A stretch of 21,207 bases of DNA from Hyphochytrium catenoides. Taxonomy: Eukaryota > Sar > Hyphochytriomycetes > Hyphochytriales > Hyphochytriaceae. Under the pieces are notes generated by a model that had not been told where the DNA came from, did not search any database, and saw nothing but the letters and a program-made list of their open reading frames with translations. Below, one piece after another: positions 11,133-21,141 of this stretch. Both the position numbers and the translations under genes were made by a program. Numbering within the stretch: the stretch's first letter is position 1; the number at the start of each line of letters is the position of its first letter. The stretch is from NCBI GenBank assembly GCA_900088475.1, contig FLMG01003090.1, positions 9,594 through 30,800 on the forward strand, in the 5' to 3' direction.

Positions 11133-11455
11133 TACTGCGTCTTCTGCGGCGGTAAGGGGCTGAATATGAGAGCACGCAGAGTCAGAGTTGTGCCAGTGAA
11201 GCTGCAACGACCGCAGCGTGAGGCGTCAACCCAACACCACGACTGTCTAGCTCTCATATATTTTCTCCTCATTCGTATGACACTCGGGGAGAAGTGAAGG
11301 CCAATAAATTAAATATAAGAGCTGGTGGACCCCTTAGAGCCTCTCACATTGCCCCTGCTGTCCCTCCGCTTTAATCTCTCATGCCCTAGACAAATAGCTT
11401 CGACTAGATCTACTAGGCCGATGAGAAACCGACAGGTGCGGTTGCTTTGCCTTTC
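11133..11455. other. Convergent 3' spacer between the myotubularin and B9D2 genes
   Basis: This 323-base stretch separates the stop of the plus-strand myotubularin gene (11130-11132) from the stop of the minus-strand B9D2 gene (11456-11458). It should hold both 3' untranslated regions. An AATAAA at 11303-11308 serves the plus strand. I find no AATAAA for the minus strand here. No coding region is supported. Confidence 0.6.
11303..11308 (+). terminator. AATAAA polyadenylation signal of the myotubularin gene
   Basis: AATAAA lies 171 bases after the TGA stop in an AT-rich patch. It is the classic eukaryotic polyadenylation hexamer in the expected place; whether this organism uses it is not known. 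Confidence 0.5.
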
Positions 11456-14321
11456 TTAGCTCTCGAAGTGATGGAAGGAGAAATTGCGCATAAGAACATC
11501 AACTTGACAAAAAACCTATACACAGAGACAAGAGGGATCAGCCATGGCTGGGCCTAGAGGTAGACAGGGAAGAAGGAGGTGCTTACCTTTCCCGTGGCGA
11601 TTGTTCTGATCTTGCAGCGGTCGGCCCAGGCAAGATTGTAGACAATCTCGTCTGTTACTAGCTCCTGGCTGCCTCCGATGTAGGCGACTGGTGACGGGGA
11701 AGAGTCATACGAGCGAGAAAGAGTCAGACGTTGAGACGGAAGAGAGAGATACAGCTAGACACAGATATTAGGACCGTGCAAGTAAGGGGCTAGAAAATTG
11801 AGCATGCAAAGGCAAGACAAAGAGAGAAGGCAACGACGAAAGTCAAAGAACAGAAAGCTGGGAATGAAGGTTCCGCAGCAGGAATTCGAAGGGGAGCACG
11901 AGAGAAACGAGCCTTCCTCTGCCGCAGACTCACTCTCCATCTCCTCCTTAGACGTCCCCAGCGGTCTCCACGTGCTGATCTCCAGCTCGAACATGCCCGC
12001 CCGGGCTGGAATGTGAGAGAACCCATAGCCTGCTAACTCACTGCGGCCCCAGCTATCTATGCGCCAGACCTCCACCTGCAGCCGAGGCCATCCCTGATAG
12101 GAGTGGCCAAGATAGAGATTGCAGAGGATAATGAAAGGCCAGCAATGTATGTGTGCATAAAACAGAGAGTTAAGAAAGGTGTGAAAACTGTTGGCGGACT
12201 GGTTTGAGGAGACGTAGAGAAAGAACTAGAGAGGAAGAGATAAGAAGGCGAGAGAGGCAAGGAGATGGATGCTAGATAGATAGATGGATAGGTGGAGAGA
12301 GAGACAGAGACAGAGGGAGCGAGGTCGTGAGAGAAACAAGAGGGTGAGAGAGGGGCTGGCTACCTGTATGGAGCTGGTGGTAAGATGAACATCGATTGGA
12401 TGGCACCACACGCTTTCCTCTCCCGGAGGTGGGAAGTCAGTCTGCGTGTGTCCCAGCTGTGCCCCACTAACCAATGACCATCCTCTCCCATAGTCAATGA
12501 ACCACTTGCAGCTCACGCCTCTTCCTTTCTCTTCTCCTCTCTCTTCTAAGTGACCCATTGCTCCAAGGATCTGCCCTATGATGTGCAGCTCAGGCTGTGC
12601 CTCAGCGATGACTTTACCGAAGATTGACGTGTTGGATGGCTTGGGAGGGCGGCGAAAGGGAGGTAGATTGGCTGGAACCATGGAGGCACAAAGACAGTTA
12701 GGGGTACGACGGGGAAGAGAAGGAGAGCCAGAGAGAGAAGGAGAGACAGAGAGAGAATAAAAGCCACAAAAGCGCATGTATAAGCTAAGAAGATAGGAAG
12801 GCGGTAAGTTAAGAGCAATGAGCACACTCGGAGACAGAGAATGGCAGCCAGCCGCACTCTCCAAGGTGCAAACAGTAAAGGGAAGGCGGTAAGAAAAGAG
12901 AAAGGACGACTGAGGACCCTCAGCAAAATGGGTAGTAAGATTGTATGAAGAGAGACGCTGCACCAAAAGGAGTGCCAGGGAAGCGACGTTGAGGGCGAGT
13001 AGCAAGAAGCAGTTGTGAAAAGAAAGAGAGTGGAAGAAAGAGGGGCCTGCTAGTGTGTGAGAGAGAAAGAACAGAGAAGAGAGCGAGAGAGAGAGAGGCG
13101 AAAGGGAGAGAAAGAGAGAAAAAGGAGAAGAGAAAGAGAGACAGAGAGGGGTCACAAGCTCTAGATGAACAAAACTCCTACCAACTTTAGCTGGGCCAGA
13201 GTCCTCGTAGTCCGATTCATCATCTGACGCGGCGTGAGAAGACTTTTGTTCCTGCGCCTTCTCTTGCTGCTCCGTCACTCCTGCTCTCTTCCCTTTCCCG
13301 GCCTCCTTCTTTGTACTCATTCTCTTAGGAGCACTCTTCTGGCCCTTTTCCTCGGGCCTCTGGGTCGTCTTAGATCTGCTGCCTTTCTCTTCTTCACTCT
13401 TCTCACCTTCTCCCCGCTCGCCTTCCCCTGTTCGAGTGGTTGAAGGAGGAGGAGCACTTTCATCGCCAGCTCCCACTTCTTCCCCGTCAACGTCTGAGGC
13501 TTCTGCAGCTTTTAAGGGCTTCTGACCGTTCTTCTCTCTCTTGGTCAATAGTGAGCTCTTCCTCGCTGCCTCTTCCGGGTCTTCTTCTGATGCGTCACTG
13601 TCTGCTTTCGTCTCTTCCTCATCTGCCCGCCTTCCAGTCTCACTCTTTCTCGCAGATGACTTTGCCGTTGGTTTGGTGTCTCTCTCTGTATCTTCTTCGC
13701 CCCCGCTTTCTTGTTTGCCTGAACTCTTTGTTCTTCCTGACTTTTGTCTGCTGGGCTTCATAGCTTTCTCCTCGTCCTCGCTGGCACTTTGTCAGGAGTA
13801 GAGAGGAGAGAGACGATTAGGGATAGATACAGAGCTCAGAGTCGAGGGGCGGGAGATTCACAGAGACAGGGAGAGAGGTGAAATAACAGAGGAGAGGCGG
13901 AAAAGGAGACACACAGGGAGCAGAAGAAAAGTAAAAACAGCTAAGGGCCCTCTCGGAAGAGAGAGAGAGAAAGAGAGGGGAGGAGTAGAGAGGAGAGAAA
14001 CAGCGAAGGACGATGGATCGTGTGCGTACCTGCTAGCATCCGCACCCCTGGGGCGTGGTCTCCGAACCTTCGGATTCCTCCTACGGAACAGAAGATAGCG
14101 CAAGAGAGCGAGAGAAAGAATGAGACAAGAGACGGAAGGAAGAGAGCAAAGCAAGAAGAGAATGGGATTGGAAAGAGAGAAAACTAGGGCTGCAGAAACA
14201 GATAGAGGAATGCGGAGGTTCGGCTGTGCTGAACCTTAGTTGTAAGCGTCAGGAGCAAGGAGACTTACTTCCTTTCTTGAACTTCTCTATCGTGTTCCTC
14301 TGAGCTGTCATCCTTGGCCAT
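11456..14321 (-). CDS. B9D2: B9 domain-containing protein 2, ciliary transition-zone protein, with long N-terminal extension
   Basis: Seven exons on the minus strand: 14321-14269, 14080-14030, 13786-13182, 12671-12364, 12093-11934, 11687-11587, 11515-11456; 445 residues, phases consistent throughout. The B9 domain fills about 264-445 and can be followed end to end against human B9D2: ELHIIGQILGAMG, CKWFIDYG, SHPID-like CHPIDVHL, GWPRLQVEVW, LAGYGFSHIPA, STWRPLG and C-terminal VLMRNFSFHHFES. B9D2 acts with B9D1 and MKS1 in the transition-zone complex that gates entry of membrane proteins into cilia. Human B9D2 is about 175 residues; the 263 residues before the domain here are Lys/Glu/Ser-rich, begin MAKDDSSEEHDREVQERK and are probably disordered. 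The start ATG is within CCATGG, the first in the frame. Intron 12672-13181 is a multiple of three without an in-frame stop, so a longer isoform is possible. Confidence 0.92.
13022..13148. repeat. B9D2: GA-rich tract inside B9D2 intron 3
   Basis: Interrupted GA repeats fill this part of the 510-base intron. On the sense (minus) strand it is CT-rich, so the in-frame translation is a Ser/Leu/Phe-rich hydrophobic stretch. Confidence 0.85.
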
Positions 14322-14659
14322 GGTTTTGCAGCCTTCGTCTCTCTTTCTCAACTCTTTCTCTCTCTTGAGACCTCTACCACTTTCTCCTGAGGCCCTGGCA
14401 CGTCTCTCACGACTGTCAGAGAGTCTGCTGCGCCTGTTCCTTACTATCGAGTATCACTTTCATGGCGTCGGCACTGGATGAGTCTATCGAAGGTTATCCC
14501 CGGTCTGCGCGACGGAAGGCTGAGAGTTCAACACTGACCGTGAGGTGGGACTCAATAGCTTCTAAGCGGGAAGGAGCTGACCGGTGGCGCTGAGATGTCC
14601 CCTGAACCAGGACCTTCGCAGTCCTTAGCCAATGGCTTCTTTCCCGTTAATCTGGTCTA

Positions 14660-14673
14660 CCTCTCCTCTCCTC

Positions 14674-14711
<38 letters not shown>

Positions 14712-14730
14712 TCTCTCTCTCTCTCTCCCT
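14660..14730. repeat. (CT)n pyrimidine tract
   Basis: This is an uninterrupted run of 71 pyrimidines, mostly CT dinucleotides, in the divergent spacer. The Ser/Leu frames across it are artefacts of the repeat. Confidence 0.97.
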
Positions 14731-15022
14731 GTCTCTCTTTCCCTATGGCTCTTCTCTTTCTCTTTTCTGCTCCCAACCTCTCTTTTCTTCCTCCGTCTGA
14801 GGCCCTCACATTATCTTCCTCCGCTGCCTCTCTCAGAACGGGAATGTCCTTTCATTCCATCCGTTACCAGCTGTCAATAGTTATCACCCAGAGATAACTG
14901 CAAAAGTCAAGACACGGAAATAGCAGACACTGAAGTCTAGTTTAGAGTCCACGGACCAAATATAAGATTGCCGTGCGGTTTACTAATATAGTATAGCGTG
15001 CGTGGGTGGGACTCTAGAGCTT

Positions 15023-15079
15023 TGTTTATTGGAAGAACCGAAAGTGATAATATTGTATTACTTTCGGTCACAATAAACA
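15023..15079. repeat. Nested inverted repeat, potential hairpin
   Basis: TGTTTATTG (15023-15031) is the exact reverse complement of CAATAAACA (15071-15079), and inside it ACCGAAAGT (15037-15045) is the exact reverse complement of ACTTTCGGT (15060-15068). A further AATA...TATT pairing lies in the centre. The arms are separated by 5 and 2 unpaired bases, so a 57-base imperfect hairpin is possible. An outer pair, TAGAGTCC 14943-14950 and GGACTCTA 15009-15016, lies just to the left. It may be an operator-like site, a hairpin in a 5' untranslated region or the remains of a small transposon end. Confidence 0.85.
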
Positions 15080-15290
15080 GCAAAACCCAGAAAATCCAAT
15101 AATCTCTGTGAAGAGTGAAGCATCTGCATCTTCTTTGGCTCTGTCTTTCTTCAGCTTCATGGGCACGATAGGTAGTGAGGTGAGGGACATGGAGACTCAT
15201 GACGACTTGCATCGAAGGTACACGGTTGGCTAGGAAGGAAGAAACGAAGACAAGTGTAACAGAGGTCTGCGCGTCTTGACAAGAGATGAG

Positions 15291-18252
15291 ATGAATAGGG
15301 CGCCCGCACTACCTCCTGGAATGCAGCCTTTCCGCGGGCGAAAGCCCCCGGGAGAGATGAGTCGTAGCTCCAGCACTGCAGAGTCCAGGGAGAGGCTTAA
15401 AAAGTTAATTTCTGAAGCCACGGTTGCAAGAAAGCAGCGGGCTGGCATTGCTTCTAATTTGAAGCTTCGCGGCGCTCCTCCCCTAGTTCCATTGGATAAG
15501 AAGTTCCTCACCAAAGTGAAGGGCTTGGTACAGCACTCAGACGAGCTTCTCCTGGCGGCTGTGCAGTTTTCGCTTGACAGATTGCGAGCAACAAATGCAC
15601 AGGTGGGGATTTGGGAGGCGGTCCATCAGCGGGCTAAGCCTGGTATTTCCCTTTCTTCCTAGATGTGGTGCTAATTAGCCTTGTCCTCTGCTCCCCGCTC
15701 ATCTCTATGGCTCGACCTGGCTTGCTGCTTCTGTTCTACCGTTCCTTCAGCTTGGTCCCAGCTGCCCATCGTTCTTCCCTTCTTTCCATCTTTGCTCCTT
15801 ATTCTCCCCTACACTAGCCACAATCATCACTCTACTTGCTATGTAACCGGCTCCTGCCCGTACTTTCGCCGGTTAATTCCTCTCACCATCTCAATTTCTC
15901 CTCCTCAGTAGTCTCGATACTACGCGCTCACTATACTACGGTACCTTGCATCACGTTCGAAGCTAGCCAGGGATAGAGTCATTCAGAGTCTGAAGGAGAT
16001 CATAGACCTCTCTGTAGGCACCACGGCCCCTTTGGCTTCTTCGTGTTCCTCCTCGTCCTCCTTACCTAGAAAGGTGCCAGGGCCATCTCACTACGCTGTC
16101 GCTCTCCGCCATGATGCGCTGGAGCTCATAGAAGATTGTCAGTATCTTGCTTCCCCTTTTTGCCTCCCTTCATCTCTCTCCTCTTTCCTAGTTTAGCTTT
16201 TCCAGCCATTGCATTCTCTCATCGAGTCCCCCTCGTCTCAGTCCCTCTCCGCCCACCATCCCGTTGCTTTTGGCCTCAGTTCCAACCTATGAACCACTGT
16301 CATGCTCACCCTGCATATACTTCCTGGCAGGGAACACCAAGTACCAGTACAAGGAGGTGCACGTGGCCTACCGCTTTTTGAAGCAAACATGCGGAGTCCG
16401 CTTTCCTTCGGCAAAGAGACGGGAAGAGGAAGAGAGACAAACTGTGCAGAAGGAAAAGATGAAGAAGCTCCTCAGGATAAAGTATGACCAAATTAGCAAG
16501 GAGATGGAAGAGGTCGGTCTTCCTTTATCAGGCTCTTATCCGACTTAACATCTTCGGCTTAACGTTTCTCGTGTTCTGAAGTTCTTTCCTTCTGATGCCG
16601 CACGATCGTGGTGGAGTCACGGCCTAGTATTTGTCGACACGTGGGCCGTGTGACGGGCAACTCTAACCTGCACTCTGTGGTCTGCAGTCCTTAGAAGACG
16701 TTAAGGATACCATACGAGAGCTTCAGGAATGCTTTGACATTCTCATTCCCAAGCTAGAGAGTGAGCTCTTCTCTACCACCATTAGAAGTAGCGCAAGGCC
16801 AGAGGAGGAAGAAACTAAAGATAGGACTATGGGAAAGACGGACACTACGGCTAAGGGAGCTGATGGCAGAGGCGTACAAGGCCCAGAAGGCGTCGTAGGC
16901 GTTGGTGTGGAAGAGACGACAAAGAAAGGAGAGGGAAGCGACGAGGAGATAGAGTGGCTTGAAGCAGATGCTGTTGGAGATGAGAAAGAGGCCGACAATG
17001 AAAGGTGAGACATCCTCTTTTGCCCTTACCAGCAATCATACGAGAGTTCATCTCTCTCTCTCTTTGTGTGCCTCCTTCTCTTTCCATGACTCGTCTCTTT
17101 CTCCCTCTAATAGAGGCGATGGAGATGTGCAAGACGAGACTGAAGAAGTGACTGGAGAGGAAGCTGACGGGCATTATGAGATGGATGAAGAGGAATATTA
17201 TGAGTACTACGAGCGGGAGGAAGAACATTTCCCTGGTAGCTGCGTGTTCTTCGTAGTTCTCCCCCCACTCTCCCTAATGTGCCATGATGCTTTTCCCTCC
17301 CATCCGTAGGCCTCTGTCGCTCTCCTGTTCCTAACCGCTTCTCTCGCTATAATACTGCCCGTCCATTTCACGCGGTGTGGCCTCTAAATTTCTGGAGTTC
17401 TGTCGGTTTCCTTTCTCTTCCTTCTTTTGCGGTCGCCGTCTTTTAGTGCTTAAGTCTGGCGGAGCTTCAAAGCTAGTCAGTAGTCTCATTATCTTACATT
17501 CCATGGCTCCCAGGTCCTGACTTTGTCACTGCCACCGGGCTCGGGAGCTTGTCCTATGAGCTGGAGTTAGAGTTTGACTCCTCGCTGTCATCTCTTTCTG
17601 CCTTGGAGACGGAGGAGAACAAGCCCGTCTTTGATAGCTTGAGAGAGAGGGGAAAACTCCTTGTACAGGCATATGTTCCCCTTCTGACGCACTGGAATCA
17701 GGTGTTGGAGCAGGCTAGCGCCCAGCTGGTGGAGGAATGTAAGAGCAAAGTAGCAACGACTATGTGTAAGGGAGTTGTTTTAGGGCCAGCAAGATCGTAT
17801 GTGGTTCGCATAGGGCGAGAAGAGGGGGAACCGTGAGCTCATAGGGATGACAGTGAGAGCTTGTCAGAACAGCAAAGAGGTTCTGCCTTACTATTGGCCC
17901 TTCTTGCCTTGCCTTAGTAGCGCCAGATGCCGCCAACACATTGAAGACAAAGCTAGTTGACGTCGCGGAAACTCTGTCTGCGGCCGAAACTGCCCTTGCT
18001 CAGTGCAGAGATTTGAAAGCCAAGATAGTAGAGGAAGGCAAAGAGCCCAAGGTACAATTCCTCTTCGCCTCTTAATATAAACCTTTGTAAAAATAGCTAG
18101 GACTTCTTTCCGCCGCTTGACTCTCTCACGCTCCTAACGACCTCCGTCCCTTGCTCATCTAGATAAAGGGCATTGTAGCTCTTCCTCCCGAGTCCTACCT
18201 CCATCCTCTCCCCTCGCCTCCCGCCAGTGCAAGGAAGAAACAGAAAAGATGA
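15291..18252 (+). CDS. UVSSA: UV-stimulated scaffold protein A homologue, C-terminally short
   Basis: Eight exons: 15291-15602, 15912-16137, 16331-16512, 16688-17004, 17114-17235, 17514-17738, 17918-18051 (or 17921), 18163-18252; 535 residues, phases consistent. About 33-195 form the VHS-like helical domain (LDRLRATNAQ, YLASRSKLARDRVIQSLKEI, ALELIEDW, VAYRFLKQ), followed by the charged helix RREEEERQTVQKEKMKKLL, also present in human UVSSA. An acidic stretch (DEEEYYEYYEREEE) precedes DFVTATGLGSLSYELELEF, matching human EEFVRSHGLGSHKY. UVSSA recruits TFIIH and USP7 to RNA polymerase II stalled at DNA damage. The model ends ASARKKQKR, with no room for the C-terminal DUF2043 zinc-finger region or an obvious TFIIH p62-binding motif. 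The start is the first ATG after an in-frame stop at 15231; an upstream exon cannot be excluded. Confidence 0.88.
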
Positions 18253-18535
18253 AAAACCGCCTCGCAAAGGGGCACACCAGCATGCGCCATTGTGGAGACA
18301 GAGAAAGAGAAGGAGAGAGCGAGATATTATGGAAGAGCCTTCACATCTTTAGAGGTCCACATATCATGGGCTGCAAGGTAAAAACATGGTAAAGCGACAC
18401 GCTAGAGCAAGGCCATAGGAGCAGTGTACAAGTGATATATTAGCCGTATTAATATAAGGAGAAAGTGAGAGAGGAGCGGGAGAAGACTCCTAAGCCCTGA
18501 TAAATATCTCTCTCCTCTCTCTTTTATTCTGAGTT
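18253..18535. other. Convergent 3' spacer between UVSSA and the LRR gene
   Basis: The stops of UVSSA (TGA 18250-18252) and the minus-strand LRR gene (18536-18538) lie 283 bases apart. The plus strand is purine-rich at first, then AT-rich around 18420-18460. No coding sequence or UVSSA zinc-finger coding (Cys-rich) is seen on the plus strand. Confidence 0.6.
18523..18528 (-). terminator. Candidate AATAAA of the LRR gene
   Basis: TTTATT on the plus strand reads AATAAA on the minus strand, 8 bases after the TAG stop. The spacing is short for a polyadenylation signal but possible. Confidence 0.3.
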
Positions 18536-21141
18536 CTATAGCTCCTCTTCTAGTGTTGTCCCGTCATCAGCAAGCTTGCTCTCGGGCCCTTTGGAGGAAG
18601 AAGAGCTCTTTGCACTTGCTGCGGAGTGGCCGCGAGGAGCAGCGGCGGACAGCAAGGGAGACGCTCGTAGTCTAGCGGCGAAGGCGGAAGCTTTCTTCTT
18701 CTTTTTCACTGCAACGCTCTTGGGAGCTAAGAGAGAGAGAGAGAGAGCAAAGAAGGTGTGAGGATCTCCCGCGTATGCCACAGCAGGACAGAGAACCAAA
18801 CCACAGCAAGAACAGAGAGAGAAGAGCGAGAGAGTCAAAGAGCTCACCCTCCGGACCGAGAACTGAGGTCGCTGCAAGCTTGGCAGCAGTAATGCTATCT
18901 TCCACAGTGTCCTCAGTAAGACTGGAGGCTCGAGTCTCTTCCTTTCCTTTGGTAGAGGAAGCTTCCACGGCCTTAGAAGAGGAGAGACACGAGAGACGAG
19001 GGAATGAAATAAGAGTTAATCTACCGCTTACCTCTCTGGATTGGCGGTATTTCGCCTTTTCATCATCCTCTTTTGCCTCTCCGGTTCTCTTTCTCTCTCT
19101 TTCTCTCTCTCTCTCTCTCTGGGTGGCTCACTTCCATTTTGTATCTCCGTGCCTCTCCTACAGTTGTCTCTTTAGTTACCTGCTTCAGGGGCGGGAGATC
19201 CGAGGGTCGTCGCTTTCGCTCTTCTCCGTTGTTATTGGCGGGCGAACTTCCCTTGTCCAGCCCTCCCGCTCTTCCCACCCAGCCAGACTCCATGGAACGC
19301 TGCTGCTGGAGCTGAGTCTCTCTTTCCTGCTAAAATGCAAGCAGATCAAATAAGCAAATGCTGGCAAGGGGACCGAGAATCTTGATAGCGGAGCCCACCT
19401 TCTCCTGCTGCTTGAGCCTCGTTTTCTCTCTCTTTCTCTCTCTCTCCGCCTTTGAGCTAACAAGACTCTTCTTTCTCCCTTTATCTTTTACTGCCTGCTT
19501 ATGATTGGCAGCGCTAGACAGTGATGGCCCGGCCAGAGACGCCGACGCTGCCTTAGGGAGAGAGGAGGGTGGTCCAGTGTCCACTGGGCATGAAGAGGCA
19601 ACAGATGAAGACGGAGATAAGTAAAACGTAGGAAACGCCGTGCATAGTAATGAGCTAGAGAGTGAGAAAGAGAGAGACGCAGAGTCGTGGAGAGAGAGGA
19701 GAGAGAGAGAGACGCAGAGGTACATTAAATAAGGAAGAAGATGGGGGAAGAGAGGGAGAGAGCGAAGCGGACAAGCGCCAAAGCGGACTAGAGGTGGGAG
19801 AGGACAGACCGAAGCGAGACCGAAGACGGATCTTGGAAGATAGAAGACAGAGATCGGGCATTGAGAAAGTACCTGTCAGTCCAGCTGAGAAAGCTGCAAG
19901 AGAGGACACCGCAGCTGCTCCTTCTGGCTTGTTGTCCCTGCAATCTACCACGCAGATTGTCTCCACAGTCATCGAACCAGCTGCAGATGGATCCACACCT
20001 CCGTTGGAGGAAGGGGCAGACCAGACGCCAGTCCCTGCGAAGCGTTGGAAACGGAAGTGAAAGAGCAAGGCATCGCCGGTCAATAGAAGGAAACGGTGAC
20101 AGAGCACTTTTAGAACCTTGACAATAGAGGTAGATAGGAACGAGACGGAGAAATGAGACGAGAGAGAGAGAGGCACGCGACAGCGCACAGGGAGAGGGGA
20201 GAGAGAGAGAGAAAGAGAGAGAGAGAAAGAGAAGACAGAGGGAGAAGGCCGATCGACTTGATTTTGGTGACAACGCGAGAGAGCTTTGCAGACCAAAACT
20301 GACCTAAAGCCTCTATTTTCCCTCCGGCGTGTACGTATACATGCCGCACCCTTTCACTTCGTTCCAGTGCCTCTGCAATGGCCCGAATACCTGGAGAAAA
20401 GAAAGTTAACGTGAGATGAGACATGCTTCATCCTATCGGGAGACGAGAGAGAGGAGAGAGGAAGCCGCCGAGAGAGCCAGCAGAGTGGAAGCCTAGGCTA
20501 GCAGATTTGAAGACTCAGCAAAGGTAGCGGTGTTTGCAGTCTCTCACTCGCTCGCGCGAAAGAGAGAGAAGAAGCGAGAGGCAGGTCGCGGAACCAGCAG
20601 CGAGAGACAGAGAGTGAGAGTGAGGAAGAGGGAGTAAAGAAGAGTGAGAGGAAGAGTCCTTATATTTTGGGAGACGGAGAGAGAATGAGAGAGAGAGAAA
20701 AAAAGAATGTCAGCGGTAGACAGGAAAACGAGAGGCAAAAGAGAGAATCGCTTTCTTCCTACCTGGCTTTCCTATGTAGTTGTCCCTAAGATCAATCATC
20801 CGAAGAGAGGAAGGCCCCGCTAGCACCGCCGCCAGGGCTCTCGCTCCCTCATCAGTCACAGCGTTTCCTCTCAGATTCAGCTCAGAAATTGAGGTCTGGC
20901 CGCGAAGAAGGGCTGCTATGGCTGACACTTCTTCGTCTGTTATGCCGCTCTCTGGAAGCTGGAGCTCTCCTCCTTTGAGGCTGATGTTCTTCCCTGCCTC
21001 TTCTCTCTCCTCCTCAATCCTCTCTCTTGAGGATGTGGAGTCTGACGCTTGGCTCTGTCCCTCTTGGTCGTTGTTATTCTCAGTGCTACGGGAAGAGTTG
21101 GGCCGGCTATTCTTGGTCGTCCCTCTTTGTATCACTGACAT
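18536..21141 (-). CDS. Leucine-rich-repeat protein with basic coiled-coil-like tail
   Basis: Eight exons on the minus strand: 21141-20763, 20390-20304, 20034-19873, 19583-19399, 19311-19180, 19088-19032, 18971-18848, 18726-18536; 438 residues, phases consistent. Residues 1-55 are Ser/Asn/Glu-rich. About 58-155 are ribonuclease-inhibitor-type leucine-rich repeats: ISELNLRGNAVTDEGARAL, then LRMIDLRDNYIGKPGIRAI, then VRHVYVHAGGKIEAL. A further strand-like segment, TVETICVVDCRDNKP, follows near 178-192. The rest is Ala/Ser-rich and basic, with RERKREKTRLKQQEKLQQQ near 250-275 and KKKKK near 383. The repeats suggest protein binding and the tail a coiled coil or nuclear signal; I do not recognise the family. 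The start is the ATG at 21141; the frame stays open to the window edge, so an upstream exon may lie outside. Confidence 0.75.
19089..19121. repeat. CT tract next to an LRR-gene splice acceptor
   Basis: On the plus strand this is a CT/TTTCTC run. On the sense (minus) strand of the LRR gene it is a GA run placed directly before the acceptor of exon 6, where a pyrimidine tract would be expected. Confidence 0.85.
20159..20234. repeat. GA-rich tract inside an LRR-gene intron
   Basis: Interrupted GA repeats lie within the intron 20035-20303. On the sense strand they read CT, like most introns in this window. Confidence 0.85.

Larger units (their letters stand above)
14322..15290. other. Divergent spacer between B9D2 and UVSSA, probable bidirectional promoter
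   Basis: The starts of B9D2 (minus, 14321) and UVSSA (plus, 15291) face away from each other across 969 bases. The spacer holds a CCAAT at 14629-14633, a long pyrimidine run at 14660-14730, an AT-rich stretch with a nested inverted repeat at 15023-15079, and a CCAAT at 15096-15100. Short plus-strand frames exist: ATG 14463 gives 43 residues, and an ATG at 15159 opens about 19 codons before a GTACAC donor-like site. Neither looks like a known protein; the second might be an upstream exon of UVSSA. Confidence 0.5.

Noticed and set aside
12226-13761. A single 511-residue minus-strand open frame
   Set aside because: It runs through B9D2 exon 3, a CT-rich intron, exon 4 and part of the next intron; the spliced model continues the B9 domain in phase, so the long frame is a read-through artefact, though retention of the first intron is noted.
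14595-14897. Plus-strand 100-residue frame in the divergent spacer
   Set aside because: Its core is the CT repeat at 14660-14730; no similarity or exon junctions.
19662-20060. Plus-strand 132-residue frame ending AKRWKRK
   Set aside because: It is antisense to an LRR-gene exon whose boundaries and phases fit exactly on the minus strand; its left half is a GA repeat translation.
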